Shown piece by piece: positions 54,001 to 63,744 of a stretch of DNA of 64,000 bases. The DNA lies in assembly GCF_030409945.1 (NCBI RefSeq), contig NZ_JAUFQV010000026.1:62001-126000 (forward strand). Reading direction: 5' to 3'. The notes beneath the pieces are model-generated. The model searched no databases and was not told the DNA's origin. It saw only the letters and a program-made list of their open reading frames with translations. Made by a program: the position numbers and the translations under genes. This DNA is from Vibrio tapetis subsp. quintayensis. GTDB lineage: Bacteria > Pseudomonadota > Gammaproteobacteria > Enterobacterales > Vibrionaceae. Position 1 is the first letter of the stretch, and each line of letters starts with the position of its first letter.

Positions 54001-54323
54001 GAACAGTAAAAGCGATTTAGCAAAGATGTCTTACTGGACTCAAGACTTTAATTAACCTTACCGAGACAATATCGCCTCTAATTCGAGGCGATGTTGGTGT
54101 CTAATAAAGCTGCATTTCCTTAACGAAATGAACGGCCCCTAAGGGGTAATCGGATTTGTTTGAGTGTGTTTGCGACTCTGGGTTTACTTACCTTACTGTG
54201 TTTGATGGATTCAAATAACTGGCAGTTGAATGCGCCCGGCTGTGAAAGGTCGTGGCATAAACTGTCGATCAGTGATTTGTCGACGTCCCACATAGTGAAA
54301 AGATGAACATAATGCCGCTGCTC
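54001..54323. repeat. 323-bp direct repeat, copy B
   Basis: Pairs with 51012-51334. It opens with the last 60 bp of the lipoprotein gene (a fragment with no gene in front of it here), then the terminator and the true 3' end of the decarboxylase. Confidence 0.9.
54067..54096. terminator. Decarboxylase terminator (copy B)
   Basis: CAATATCGCCTC pairs with GAGGCGATGTTG (one wobble) around a 6-nt loop, 24 bp past the decarboxylase stop. Confidence 0.7.
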
Positions 54324-56003
54324 GGTATCTTGCTCACCAATACTGGTGCTCTCTTTGGCAAGCGAATAACGGAAAATAATCTCCTCATTTGGTTGGCAGA
54401 ATATCAACGAGAGGGACAACGGAGTCCTTTGCAGCCACAATCCGTCAGGTAAGCCAGTGCCTTTATCGCGCCAATAGTCTGCAACCTGTGATAATTGCTC
54501 GTAAGCATACTGCGCCATTTTTTGTCCTTGCATGGCAAGTTCTATCTGTTTCTGATAGTTGTTACGGGCAAAATATTCCCAAAGTACGATCGGGGAAAGG
54601 CCGTTGCGCGAACCTGCAAAAGTGGTGTCGGGTGAGCCAATGTATTCCGGGTTATCGGGAGGAGAAACCATGAATTTTTGCTTGGTCATGTAAACCCCCG
54701 TCGGCCATGGTGCGCCTGGCCACTTATGCCCACTGGTGACAATGGAGTGAATCATCGTATTTTTGAAGTCAAAATTTGGCCCTGAGTTATCACCATGATT
54801 GGCAAAATCGCTTTGGTACTCCGGGCAATCTCTTGCCATTTTTATGAACGGTAGATAACTGGCACCAAGAGCACCATCAACATGCACCCAGTAGCCCGTT
54901 CGCACTTCAAAATCACTATTGGGGTCTTGTGGGTCGATAGGCACTTCTCTTTGCCATAAGCCATTTTCTTTTAAAATGGGCTCTAACAGAGACGTTATTT
55001 GGTCTACATCATCATAAGCACCTTTGAAGGTTGTCCCACAATTTAACACCAATAAAACGGGATAGCCTTTTTGAGCAAAAAACGTGACGTATTTGATGAG
55101 TTTTTCAACGTCAATCGCGCCAGAACCTGCGGGAAGGTCAGGCGTCGGCATTTCTGACTCAACTTCTCTTGGCCAAGGTTTACCCGGTTCGACGGGGTTT
55201 TGATCAGGGTAAAGTCGATTACCAAGATCGCCGAAGGTGTCGATTTTCTCAACCGCCATGGCCTTTACTATCGAGTAATGGGTATCTTCAGAAAAAAACG
55301 CCACAGGGGTGTAGGCATTGGTTTGCTTTGGTGGTGGGCAAGGGTAGTGGGCATATACTTCATTGTTAACCAAGGTTGCACCAGTGACCGTTTCTGATCT
55401 TATTTCCTCTTCTAACAACATGACACCACTCAAATAATCACGCGCATTGAGCATGGCATACAAGTTTCCTTCTGTACTGCCCATAGTGAGAACATAGCCC
55501 CAATAGCTTTCCGGATCTCCGGGCTGAAATTGGTCGTTCTGATCAATGTACGGGCCTTGTGAAGGCCATCTGGCATTCCATAAACAGGCAAAGTAATCGA
55601 GAACTGAACGTTCAACACATTTTGAGTTGATCGTATAGTTTCCGTTAACAAAAGGGTCGCCGACGTTATTTAGACTAACGTCAAGAAACGGAGCGAGCCG
55701 TTTTTCATAACGGATGCTTTCTTCTGTTTGATAGCCAAGAAAATGCTGTTTCTGAACATCCACGTACGCAAGTAACTGTTGATAAACCTGATCTTGCTCT
55801 CCGTTTGTCTGCCCGATTGGTGGGAGCTCTACATCAAAGTTGTCAACCGCCTGCTCGGTGTAGTGAAAGTCATAGTTTCTTTCTGCATAAACCTTTGTTG
55901 GGTCCGCTGTGGGTGGGGATATTTTTCCTAACGCGAAGTCTGGTACTTGCTCTATCCATGGCTTTCGCCTTGGGCCGTATTTAATTTTTGCCTTGTCACT
56001 CAT
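54120..56003 (-). CDS. Pyridoxal-phosphate-dependent (group II-like) decarboxylase
   Basis: 627 residues. The PLP lysine is Lys427 in SGHKWPGAPWPTG. YWVHVDGALGASYLPF carries the conserved Asp that binds the pyridine nitrogen, and SVLDYFACLWNARWP with TMGSTEGNLYAML are typical group II decarboxylase motifs. It is longer than most glutamate or histidine decarboxylases, with an extra N-terminal 90 residues. Amino-acid substrate unknown. A GGAG ribosome site precedes the ATG. Copies of its 3' end are found at 45592 and 51124. Confidence 0.88.
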   Translation of the reverse strand: MSDKAKIKYGPRRKPWIEQVPDFALGKISPPTADPTKVYAERNYDFHYTEQAVDNFDVELPPIGQTNGEQDQVYQQLLAYVDVQKQHFLGYQTEESIRYEKRLAPFLDVSLNNVGDPFVNGNYTINSKCVERSVLDYFACLWNARWPSQGPYIDQNDQFQPGDPESYWGYVLTMGSTEGNLYAMLNARDYLSGVMLLEEEIRSETVTGATLVNNEVYAHYPCPPPKQTNAYTPVAFFSEDTHYSIVKAMAVEKIDTFGDLGNRLYPDQNPVEPGKPWPREVESEMPTPDLPAGSGAIDVEKLIKYVTFFAQKGYPVLLVLNCGTTFKGAYDDVDQITSLLEPILKENGLWQREVPIDPQDPNSDFEVRTGYWVHVDGALGASYLPFIKMARDCPEYQSDFANHGDNSGPNFDFKNTMIHSIVTSGHKWPGAPWPTGVYMTKQKFMVSPPDNPEYIGSPDTTFAGSRNGLSPIVLWEYFARNNYQKQIELAMQGQKMAQYAYEQLSQVADYWRDKGTGLPDGLWLQRTPLSLSLIFCQPNEEIIFRYSLAKESTSIGEQDTEQRHYVHLFTMWDVDKSLIDSLCHDLSQPGAFNCQLFESIKHSKVSKPRVANTLKQIRLPLRGRSFR

Positions 56004-56374
56004 AGTGTTGCTCCATTTTTTTAAGATTGTTTATCAGGAACAGTAGCGAGAGTTTTTTGCTACTTAGCCAACCACGAATTATTCGTGTATCGCTAACTAT
56101 AGGCACTTTATTGGTTATGGGACTAAATGAATATTTAAATATTAAAGAAGGCGCATATTTTTATAAAATTAAGCGCATAAACATTGATAGTTTACTTGTC
56201 GGCAACTAGAGTCTATTGACGGCTTAGTTGCATATAAGCAAACGGGTTGTCATGGCTAGGTGATAGATTGGTTTCAGTCTTCATGTGCTGAGTGCTCAGT
56301 GACGTGAAATAAAAATAAACGACCAGCATCATCAAAATATCGCTCTAACACTTACGTAAACAGTGAGGTATAGG
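56004..56374. other. Divergent intergenic region
   Basis: 371 bp between the decarboxylase and the chemoreceptor. AT-rich in 56100-56180. No convincing small gene was seen. Confidence 0.5.
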
Positions 56375-58267
56375 ATGAATTTAGGTTTTAAATCGAGAAT
56401 TTTCTTTGGTGTCGGGGTACTCGTTGCCGCTTCACTCATCGTGCTAGGGACGCTTAATATACTAGCGATGAAAGATAACATGGTTGGCTCTCTGGTGGAG
56501 AAAACGTCGGACAAGCTCAGCTTCCATGTTACGGAGCTGGAACAGATGATGGCGTTTAAGAGTCTGGCAATTAAGAATGGAGCGAAAAGTTTTAATCGCC
56601 AACTGACAGGTGAGGACAACCAACGTTTAGTCGAACTTTTGGCGCAAAGCTCGTCGTTCTCCAATGTCATCATGACGTATCAAGATGGTCGTGCGTTCAT
56701 GTCGTTAGGCGGAGATAAACCTGATTTTCGTCAGCGTGATTGGTATAAAAATGCGAAAAGTGCCCGTGATGTTATGATTACTGGCGTGTATCAAGACCAA
56801 GTGACTCAAGAGAAAGTCGTTAGCGTGACGATGCCTGTAACTCAAGATGGGCAGGCTATTGGTGTTCTGCTTGGTGATATACCGCTGGGTGAGGTGATAA
56901 GCGCAGTCAGCAATATGCGCTTTGCCGGTGGCGCGGCGACATTGACGGATAACAAGGCGGTATTTTTTGCCAGTGATGATCCGAATGATATCGGAAAAAC
57001 ACCCTCTCAAATTAGTGCAAACTTCGCGGAGATGGAGCGTCAGTTTTTTTCTCAGCAATCAGGTAATTTGAGTTTCCCTTATCTTGGAATTCAGTTTGAT
57101 GGCTATTTTGAGCGTGTAAATCTGACTCCCGATATGTATTGGACGTTGATGGTATTTGTTGATCAAGAGAGTGCACTCACCGTAGTCTACGCCGCAATGT
57201 ACGACTCACTGGTGACAGGTGGTTTGCTCCTGCTTGTAAGCTTCGGTGCGATTTTTGTTATTTTACAATATGCTTATCGACCGCTACTGAAATTGAAAAG
57301 TGCGGTACTTGATCTTTCTCATGGGACGGGTGATCTCACTCAACGATTAAAAATAGAAGGCAATGACGACTTAGCTCACATCAGTCAGGGCTTTAATCGA
57401 TTTGTAGAGAACCTTCAAGAGATGATGCTCCATATCTCTCAAGCAAGTCAAAATATCTCGGTCAGTGCCAATCAGTTGGGCACTACGGCGCGTGAAAACG
57501 AAGCAAGGCTGGTGACTCACTCTAGTGAAACTGAACAAGTGGTTACCGCCATTACACAGATGAGTGAAAGTGCACGGACCGTTGCTGAAAATGTGAATCA
57601 ATCGAATCGCATTACTGATGAGGCAAGTAAAGAAGCGGAATCATCGTTGTCTATTGTCAACAATGCGGTCAGCACAGTCACAGCATTAGTCATCGAAGTC
57701 GAGGATATGTCTAATAGCATTCTTCGGATGAATCAAGACGCGAATAAAATCAGCAGTGTGCTCAATGTGATCGGCGATATCTCTGAACAAACGAATTTGC
57801 TGGCGCTAAATGCCGCCATAGAAGCGGCTCGTGCGGGAGAGCAGGGCCGTGGCTTTGCAGTTGTAGCTGATGAAGTACGTGCGCTTGCAGGCCGAACGCA
57901 AAACAGCACAATGGAAATTTCAGACATGCTTAATCAATTGCTGGGTGGAACTGAGAATGTTGTTAAAGCAATGGATTCAACCAAAATGCAGTGCCAAGAG
58001 ACAGCCGACAAAACGGCGGAAGTGTCTGAGAGCTTGACGGTCATGAGTGCATCGGTAAATGAAATCGACGATGTGAGTACTCAGATTGCTGCCGCGACAG
58101 AAGAACAGAGTACGGTTGCTGAAGAGTTAAGTCGTAATATGCTGTCGATTCGAGATATTGTTGAATCATTAGTAAGCAGTGGTCAGCATACCGTGCAAGC
58201 GACCCAGCTACTTAATGATACGAATGACGATCTTAAGCGCCAAGTGGCGAATTTTAAATTGAGTTAG
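56375..58267 (+). CDS. Methyl-accepting chemotaxis protein with Cache-type sensor
   Basis: 630 residues. TM1 is about 8-30, and a large periplasmic dCache-like domain about 35-275 carries the characteristic [11 protein letters not shown] and ADSV-like [21 protein letters not shown] patterns. TM2 is about 280-303, then HAMP and the signalling helical hairpin with [20 protein letters not shown] and [15 protein letters not shown]. Cache receptors usually bind amino acids or organic acids. The start at 56375 has GAGG upstream. No chemotaxis operon is nearby. Confidence 0.94.
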   Translation: MNLGFKSRIFFGVGVLVAASLIVLGTLNILAMKDNMVGSLVEKTSDKLSFHVTELEQMMAFKSLAIKNGAKSFNRQLTGEDNQRLVELLAQSSSFSNVIMTYQDGRAFMSLGGDKPDFRQRDWYKNAKSARDVMITGVYQDQVTQEKVVSVTMPVTQDGQAIGVLLGDIPLGEVISAVSNMRFAGGAATLTDNKAVFFASDDPNDIGKTPSQISANFAEMERQFFSQQSGNLSFPYLGIQFDGYFERVNLTPDMYWTLMVFVDQESALTVVYAAMYDSLVTGGLLLLVSFGAIFVILQYAYRPLLKLKSAVLDLSHGTGDLTQRLKIEGNDDLAHISQGFNRFVENLQEMMLHISQASQNISVSANQLGTTARENEARLVTHSSETEQVVTAITQMSESARTVAENVNQSNRITDEASKEAESSLSIVNNAVSTVTALVIEVEDMSNSILRMNQDANKISSVLNVIGDISEQTNLLALNAAIEAARAGEQGRGFAVVADEVRALAGRTQNSTMEISDMLNQLLGGTENVVKAMDSTKMQCQETADKTAEVSESLTVMSASVNEIDDVSTQIAAATEEQSTVAEELSRNMLSIRDIVESLVSSGQHTVQATQLLNDTNDDLKRQVANFKLS

Positions 58268-58687
58268 TGCCGAGTATTGGTATTTATGAGCGATAGTAAA
58301 GGCGGCTTACCTTCTGGTTAAGTCGCTTTTTTACATTTGTAGAGATGAAAATCTTCAGGCTATTCGATGGATTCTGCTGCTCTATGTAGGTTTGGAGACA
58401 GTTACATTTGCGTTTATTTTCTAAGTGAACCATTAGTACACGATATAAATAACGTTATTGAAATTATTTGGCAGTGGTTCTGTCACATAGCTTTAAGAAT
58501 TGGGGAGTCTACAAACTATTTTGACCTCTAATGTTACAGAGCATTACGCGTGAAAATTGACTATTGCTGAAGGCGAAATTTGGTGATTTACTTGGCTCTC
58601 CTAAGTAATAGAGGTATAAAAATTAATGGACGACCCCTTTAGTCGACTGAACACTTCACTAAGCTTCCACTCCTTGGAGGCATTATT
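58268..58687. other. Intergenic region before the TerC gene
   Basis: 420 bp. It has the MCP terminator at its left end. I looked for a manganese riboswitch of the yybP-ykoY type before TerC and did not find its conserved core. A strong GGAGG ribosome site lies at the right end. Confidence 0.5.
58301..58333 (+). terminator. Terminator of the Cache MCP gene
   Basis: Stem GCGGCTTA/TAAGTCGC (one mismatch) followed by six to seven T residues. Confidence 0.75.
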
Positions 58688-59437
58688 ATGATAGAGCTAT
58701 TTCTACAACCAGAAACCTGGGCAATATTCGCAACGTTATTCGCACTCGAAGTCATACTTGGGGTAGATAATGTTATTTTTATTTTGATACTTTGCGAACG
58801 ATTGCCACAACAGCAGCGTAAATTAGCCCGAAACTTAGGCATTGCCTTAGCGGTAATGGCTCGAATTGTCTTGGTCTTTTCTATTTCTTGGTTGATGTCT
58901 CTTACTCAGCCATTAATGAATCTTGCAAATCACGCGTTCACAGGCCGAGATCTCATCATGATCTTTGGTGGTGCGTTCTTGCTCGGTAAAAGCTTGAAAG
59001 AGCTGTGGGGCTGGTTAATGCATACGGAAATGGGGCATTCAACCTGTGCAAGGACTGGGCTTGCTGTGGTATTACTTCAAATAGTCGCGGTCGATGCTGT
59101 ATTTTCGATGGATTCGGTGATCACGGCTGTGGGGTTAACTAATAATATCCCTATCATGATAGCTGCGATTGTCTCATCGGCCGTTGTTATGGTGTTAACG
59201 GCAGAGAAGATTAATCACGTGGTGACAAAATACCCAGGTTTTAAAACCTTGGCGTTATTGTTCTTAATTCTACTCGGTGGCTTGTTAATGGCAGAAGGCT
59301 TCGCGATTCATGTGAATAAAGGCTATATCTATTTTGCGATGGTATTTGGTTTGGCTCTAGAGCTTTGCCATATTCAATTGAAGAAAAAACAGCGGATAAA
59401 CATCGTTAAAATTCGTCCATTAGTCGATGTGTCTTAG
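58688..59437 (+). CDS. TerC-family membrane protein
   Basis: 249 residues with about seven membrane helices. The family signatures EVILGVDNVIFI near the N terminus and AVDAVFSMDSVITAVG in the middle carry the acidic residues thought to bind metal. TerC proteins are linked to tellurite resistance and, in several bacteria, to manganese export or metalation of secreted enzymes. It stands alone here. The specific role is unknown. Confidence 0.93.
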   Translation: MIELFLQPETWAIFATLFALEVILGVDNVIFILILCERLPQQQRKLARNLGIALAVMARIVLVFSISWLMSLTQPLMNLANHAFTGRDLIMIFGGAFLLGKSLKELWGWLMHTEMGHSTCARTGLAVVLLQIVAVDAVFSMDSVITAVGLTNNIPIMIAAIVSSAVVMVLTAEKINHVVTKYPGFKTLALLFLILLGGLLMAEGFAIHVNKGYIYFAMVFGLALELCHIQLKKKQRINIVKIRPLVDVS

Positions 59438-59455
59438 TTCACGTTAAACGCATAG

Positions 59456-59482
59456 AAAGGGGAGGTTGATCTTCCTCTTTTT
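59456..59482 (+). terminator. Terminator of the TerC gene
   Basis: AAGGGGAGG and CTTCCTCTT pair with G-U wobbles, followed by a T tract. Confidence 0.6.
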
Positions 59483-60248
59483 CATCACGCACTTTTGTTC
59501 GTTTGACGAAACGCAATGTTATGCACTATCTCCATCCCCCAGATGTATTCAATCGCTTACCAATGAACTACTTGGCTCGTCCACAATTTTCATTTGTCTT
59601 ATAAGATTAAAAGAAATCATCACTTAGGTGAGAGGTTTAAAGTTGAAAAATATGTAATTTTTAACTCTATCTCAAAATGAAAAAACTGATGACCGAGATT
59701 TATGCCGTATAAATGCATTAAACCAAGAGTTTCCATGCTAGTCCGTCCGAAATTATCGCGTAGGTGGTCATTTCGTTACGGCACTTTGAAAGAATCGATG
59801 CTGATGTTTCTGTTACTTTCAATCGTCATTTAGTGAGGGTTGTATTTTTTGTGTTTATAATCAACTAATTATTGGCATTGTGTTATGTTCTTCTTGTTTT
59901 AATGAAGTATTTAATCACTGCTTTTTCGTTTTTTTTCTAATCTCAGAGTCGGAATTGCTTCCCAATGATCCTTCTTAGTTCATTGAGTTTTATAATGATG
60001 GAACGGCTAATGAAGTCGCTCTGTATCAATAGATTGCATATAACGGCTTGTGTGGTGAGTGGTTAACTATCGATAAGGAGATAGGGCTCACAATAGAACC
60101 CATAAGATTTAAAATTTATCAAATAGCGGTCACAATACGCTCGTTGTAGTCTTGTAATACAATAATGCAGAGGCTAGTTTTTGTTCGTCCCTACTGAAAT
60201 GTCCAGTTACAAAATGGATCTAATTATAATGTTTTATGGAGTAAAACT
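59483..60248. other. Long gene-free, AT-rich region before the TRAP operon
   Basis: 766 bp without a credible ORF of useful length. Several T-rich stretches occur at 59850-59940. It presumably holds the TRAP promoter, which I could not assign to specific elements. An unannotated small RNA is possible. Confidence 0.5.
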
Positions 60249-61208
60249 ATGAACAAAGTAGCCCTAACCATCCTTACCTCTTCAATCCTTTTTGCTTGCA
60301 ACGTTACGGCGAAAACTCTCACTCTTGGGCATGCAATGTCATTAGAAAGCGCCGCTCACCAAGGCATGGTGATCATGGCCGATAAAGTTAAAGAAAAATC
60401 AAATGGCGACCTGACAATTAAGATTTTTCCAAACGGTCAACTAGGTTCTGAACGTGATCAGGCAGAGCAAGTTGTTACCGGTGCAATTGACATGGCAAAA
60501 ATCAATGGTGGGTTAGCAGAGTCTTTCGAACCAACGTTCAAAGTTAACGCCCTGCCTTTCCTATTCCGTGATGTTCCACACATGAGAAAATTCATGAGAA
60601 GTGAAGCCGCACAAGAGATGCTAGTGACCAGTGAAGGCAAAGGTTTCATTGGCCTTACTTTTTATGATTCAGGTACACGTAGCTTCTACGCAAAAAAAGC
60701 AATCAACTCGCCAGCTGACCTTGCTGGCATGAAAGTTCGTGTTCCAGGTTCTCCAACGATGATGGAAATGGTGAACTTATTGGGCGGTAAGGCGACTCCG
60801 GTACCATTCAATGAGGTTTACACTGCACTGCAACAGGGCGTCATTGACGGTGCAGAAAACAATATTTCTAGTTTAGTTGAAATGAAACATAGTGAAGTGG
60901 CGAAATTCTACTCTATGGATCAGCATATGATGACACCTGATGTGATCATCATTTCAGAAAACAAATGGAATTCACTAACAGCAGAAGAGCAAAAAATCTT
61001 AAAACAAGCAGCCGCAGAGTCTCTTGAAGAGCAGATCAAAATCTGGGATGCAACCGATGATATGAACAAAGCGAAAGGAATTAAAGAAGGCGTAACGTTC
61101 GTTGAAGTTGATAAAGCCCCTTTCCGTGCCGCTGTTAAGCCTATGATTGATGAAGCGAAAAAAGATCCTAAACTTGCTGCCTTCATTGAAAAAATCGAAG
61201 CGCTTTAG
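60249..61208 (+). CDS. dctP: TRAP transporter solute-binding protein DctP
   Basis: 319 residues. A Sec signal (about 1-21) is followed by the DctP fold: LTLGHAMSLESAAHQGMVIMADKV, FPNGQLGSERDQAEQV, then GMKVRVPGSPTMMEMV, whose arginine contacts substrate carboxylate, and VPFNEVYTALQQGVIDGAENN. It captures an organic acid in the periplasm and hands it to DctQM. Substrate (C4-dicarboxylate, uronate or sugar acid) cannot be told by eye. First gene of the dctPQM operon. Confidence 0.94.
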   Translation: MNKVALTILTSSILFACNVTAKTLTLGHAMSLESAAHQGMVIMADKVKEKSNGDLTIKIFPNGQLGSERDQAEQVVTGAIDMAKINGGLAESFEPTFKVNALPFLFRDVPHMRKFMRSEAAQEMLVTSEGKGFIGLTFYDSGTRSFYAKKAINSPADLAGMKVRVPGSPTMMEMVNLLGGKATPVPFNEVYTALQQGVIDGAENNISSLVEMKHSEVAKFYSMDQHMMTPDVIIISENKWNSLTAEEQKILKQAAAESLEEQIKIWDATDDMNKAKGIKEGVTFVEVDKAPFRAAVKPMIDEAKKDPKLAAFIEKIEAL

Positions 61209-61275
61209 TTTGTATTAGTAAAAATATGATTTTGCCTTGGCGTTGCTAAGGCAAAATTTTTTGAGGTATAACTCC

Positions 61276-61755
61276 ATGTTAGCAACTTTCAGAAACCTAC
61301 TCGATAGGTTGATTCTTTTTGTCTCTTCTTTTTCATTAATGTTACTTGTCGTTACGGTCACTTGGCAGGTTTTTAGTCGTTATGTGTTGAATGATCCAAG
61401 TAACTGGACTGATGAACTCGCTCGTTATGCGATGATATGGCTTGGCTTATTAGGAGCAAGCTACTTATTTGGTATAAAAGGACACTTAGCAATAACGTTA
61501 TTGGACGGTTATCTTAAGGGAAAAGCACACATAGCGTTGCATGTACTTATTAATGCTATCTCTGGCTCGTTTGTCGCTCTCGCTATGCTTCAAGGTGGCA
61601 TCGCTCTAATGGGAAGAACCACACAACAGCTATCACCAGCATTGCAATTGCCGATGTCTACGGTTTATTCAATATTACCTATTTCAGCCGTTATTATTCT
61701 CATTTATTTGGCAATGAATACTATTGATCTTTTTTGTGAACCTAACAAAAAGTAA
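61276..61755 (+). CDS. dctQ: TRAP transporter small permease DctQ
   Basis: 159 residues with four membrane helices. The segment YVLNDPSNWTDELARYAMIWLGLLGASYLF is the typical DctQ motif. The start at 61276 has a GAGGT ribosome site. It pairs with DctM to form the membrane part. Confidence 0.93.
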   Translation: MLATFRNLLDRLILFVSSFSLMLLVVTVTWQVFSRYVLNDPSNWTDELARYAMIWLGLLGASYLFGIKGHLAITLLDGYLKGKAHIALHVLINAISGSFVALAMLQGGIALMGRTTQQLSPALQLPMSTVYSILPISAVIILIYLAMNTIDLFCEPNKK

Positions 61756-61776
61756 GTTTTAAAAGGACTTTATATT

Positions 61777-63084
61777 ATGGATTTGTCCATTGGTGTTTGG
61801 CTGTTAGGCCTATTTTTATTCATGATTGCGATAAGCATGCCCATTGCAATTGCTATTGCGATGTCATCTTTGACTATCATGTACTTCATTTTACCGTTTG
61901 AAGTCGCAAGTATTACTGCCGGTCAAAAAATAATAACCGGTATTGATAGTTTCAGTTTATTAGCTATCCCGTTCTTTATTCTCGCGGGGAATATAATGAA
62001 TGTGGGTGGTATCGCTAGTCGACTTATCAATCTCGCAAAGCTCTTAGTTGGCTGGATTCCGGGCTCACTTTTTCACGTTAATATCTTTGCCAATATGATG
62101 TTTGGAGCCGTGTCTGGTTCAGCTGTTGCTGCTGCTGCGGCGGTTGGTAAAACGTTAGGGCCTGAATTGGAAAAAGATGGGTACGATAAAAACTTAGCAA
62201 CAGCAGTAAACGTTGCATCCTGCCCAGCTGGCTTATTGATACCACCGAGTAATTCATTGATCGTATTTTCAGTTGTATCGGGTGGAACATCCGTTGCTGC
62301 ACTGTTTATCGCCGGTTATGTACCGGGTATTTTAATGGGTTTAAGCTGTATGGTTGTCGCCTATTTTATCGCCAAAAAGAAGGGCTATAAAACAAGTGCG
62401 AATGACGGCTTCACAGTTAAAGATGTACTGAACATTGTTTGGCAAGCAACGCCGAGCTTAGGGCTTATTTTTGTTGTTATTGGTGGCATTATTGGTGGTG
62501 TATTCACGGCAACGGAGGGGGCTTGTATAGCGGTTCTTTATTCTTTTTTGCTGTCACTTTGTTACCGAACACTTAAGTGGTCCCACTTTCCACTCATTTG
62601 TAAAGAGACGGTTCAGGTCACCGGTATCATGCTGTTCTTGATTGGTGCTTCAACCATCATGTCATGGGCAATGGCGTTTACTGGTCTACCAACGATGATC
62701 AGTGACTGGATGCTGTCTATTTCCGATAATCCTATTATCATCTTTATTTTGATGAACCTGATTTTGCTGATTATTGGTATGTTTATGGACCTTACGCCTG
62801 CCGTATTGATCTTTACACCTATTTTTATGCCGATTGCTGAGCATTTAGGTATGCACCCAGTTCACTTTGCAATGATGATTATATTCAACTTATGTATTGG
62901 TATTGCAACGCCACCAGTGGGTACCGCATTATTCGTCGGTTGTAGTGTCAGCGGCTCCAAAATTGAAAATGTGATAAGAAGTATTATGCCGTTTTGCGCC
63001 GTACTTATCGTCACATTATTGGCAATCACCTTTATCCCTGAAATTAGCTTATTTTTACCACGAATGTTTGGATTGATTCAGTAA
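61777..63084 (+). CDS. dctM: TRAP transporter large permease DctM
   Basis: 435 residues with about 12 membrane helices. Conserved elements include LAIPFFILAGNIMN, FGAVSGSAVAAAAAVGKTLGPELEKDGYDKN, PAGLLIPPSN and FNLCIGIATPPVGTALFVG. This is the Na+-coupled transport subunit. It is 21 bp after dctQ, with AAAAGGA upstream, and ends at a strong terminator. Confidence 0.95.
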   Translation: MDLSIGVWLLGLFLFMIAISMPIAIAIAMSSLTIMYFILPFEVASITAGQKIITGIDSFSLLAIPFFILAGNIMNVGGIASRLINLAKLLVGWIPGSLFHVNIFANMMFGAVSGSAVAAAAAVGKTLGPELEKDGYDKNLATAVNVASCPAGLLIPPSNSLIVFSVVSGGTSVAALFIAGYVPGILMGLSCMVVAYFIAKKKGYKTSANDGFTVKDVLNIVWQATPSLGLIFVVIGGIIGGVFTATEGACIAVLYSFLLSLCYRTLKWSHFPLICKETVQVTGIMLFLIGASTIMSWAMAFTGLPTMISDWMLSISDNPIIIFILMNLILLIIGMFMDLTPAVLIFTPIFMPIAEHLGMHPVHFAMMIIFNLCIGIATPPVGTALFVGCSVSGSKIENVIRSIMPFCAVLIVTLLAITFIPEISLFLPRMFGLIQ

Positions 63085-63111
63085 GTAATTCATCCAAAAA
63101 TGCATATTATT

Positions 63112-63147
63112 AAGAGGCTTTACTTTCATTCGAGTAAAGCCTCTTTT
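63112..63147 (+). terminator. Rho-independent terminator of dctPQM
   Basis: Perfect 13-bp stem AAGAGGCTTTACT/AGTAAAGCCTCTT with an 8-nt loop and a short T run. Confidence 0.85.
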
Positions 63148-63436
63148 GTATACCCAAGCTTATCAAGATGCTATTGGCAAGTTATTTGAACTGAAATTGG
63201 CGGACCAATAAAGCAATGGCACTCAACATACCCGGGACTTGTACAAAGTTTTCGGATTGAGAGCTAGGCCGTGACGAGATTGATTCCATTGATAAATAGC
63301 ATTAAACACAGACGCGAATTCGTAAGAGCAAGGTGTTCCGAGCGAGAAGAGGTAAAAATAAAGAGAGTGGTAGGTAATTACGCCATAACGCGAAGCACGT
63401 AGTGGGAAGCAAATTGTAGTGACAAAAAACTAGTCC

Positions 63437-63634
63437 TTAGTGGTTTTGACGGGCACGGTAGAAATACATAATCGTATTATGAGTAATGCGATACAGCCAA
63501 TTCTGAAGTTTGTCTTTTGATTCAAGTTGTGCAATCTTTTGGTCGGCTTTGATATTGACGTCCTGCAAAATATCATCCGCTAAGCGAATGCTCGGGCGGT
63601 GTTTGTTGGCTAATTCTACGGCGTTATCGGCTTC
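63437..63634 (-). pseudogene. Fragment of an ECF (SigZ-like) RNA polymerase sigma factor
   Basis: The minus strand reads 66 codons between stops: ADDILQDVNIKADQKIAQLE, SKDKLQNWLYRITHNTIMYF, YRARQNH. This matches sigma region 2 of ECF factors of the SigZ type. A TGA lies directly upstream and a TAA ends it before region 4, so both ends are missing. The 290 bp to its left show no further recognisable part. Confidence 0.75.
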
Positions 63635-63704
63635 TCATGTAGACTCCTACACATCAAAGCCTCTGTCTTATATGCAATTTAAAAAATCTAGTCAGTAGCT
63701 GATC

Positions 63705-63734
63705 AAAAAAGGCCAGCATCATGAATGCTAGCCT
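63705..63734 (-). terminator. Terminator of the TonB-dependent receptor gene
   Basis: On the minus strand AGGCTAGCAT and ATGCTGGCCT pair (one G-U) with a 5-nt loop and six T residues, 10 bp past the receptor stop. Confidence 0.85.
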
Positions 63735-63744
63735 GAGTTTAGAT

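Noticed and set aside
45592..54168. The three hairpin modules as integron attC sites
   Set aside because: They include coding sequence of a decarboxylase tail and lack the paired GTTRRRY/RYYYAAC core sites; gene orientations also do not fit a cassette array.
56027..56209. 60-codon frame between the decarboxylase and the Cache MCP
   Set aside because: No ribosome site, and the translation has no recognisable feature.
58560..58687. yybP-ykoY manganese riboswitch before the TerC gene
   Set aside because: TerC genes often carry one, but the conserved loop sequences could not be found here.
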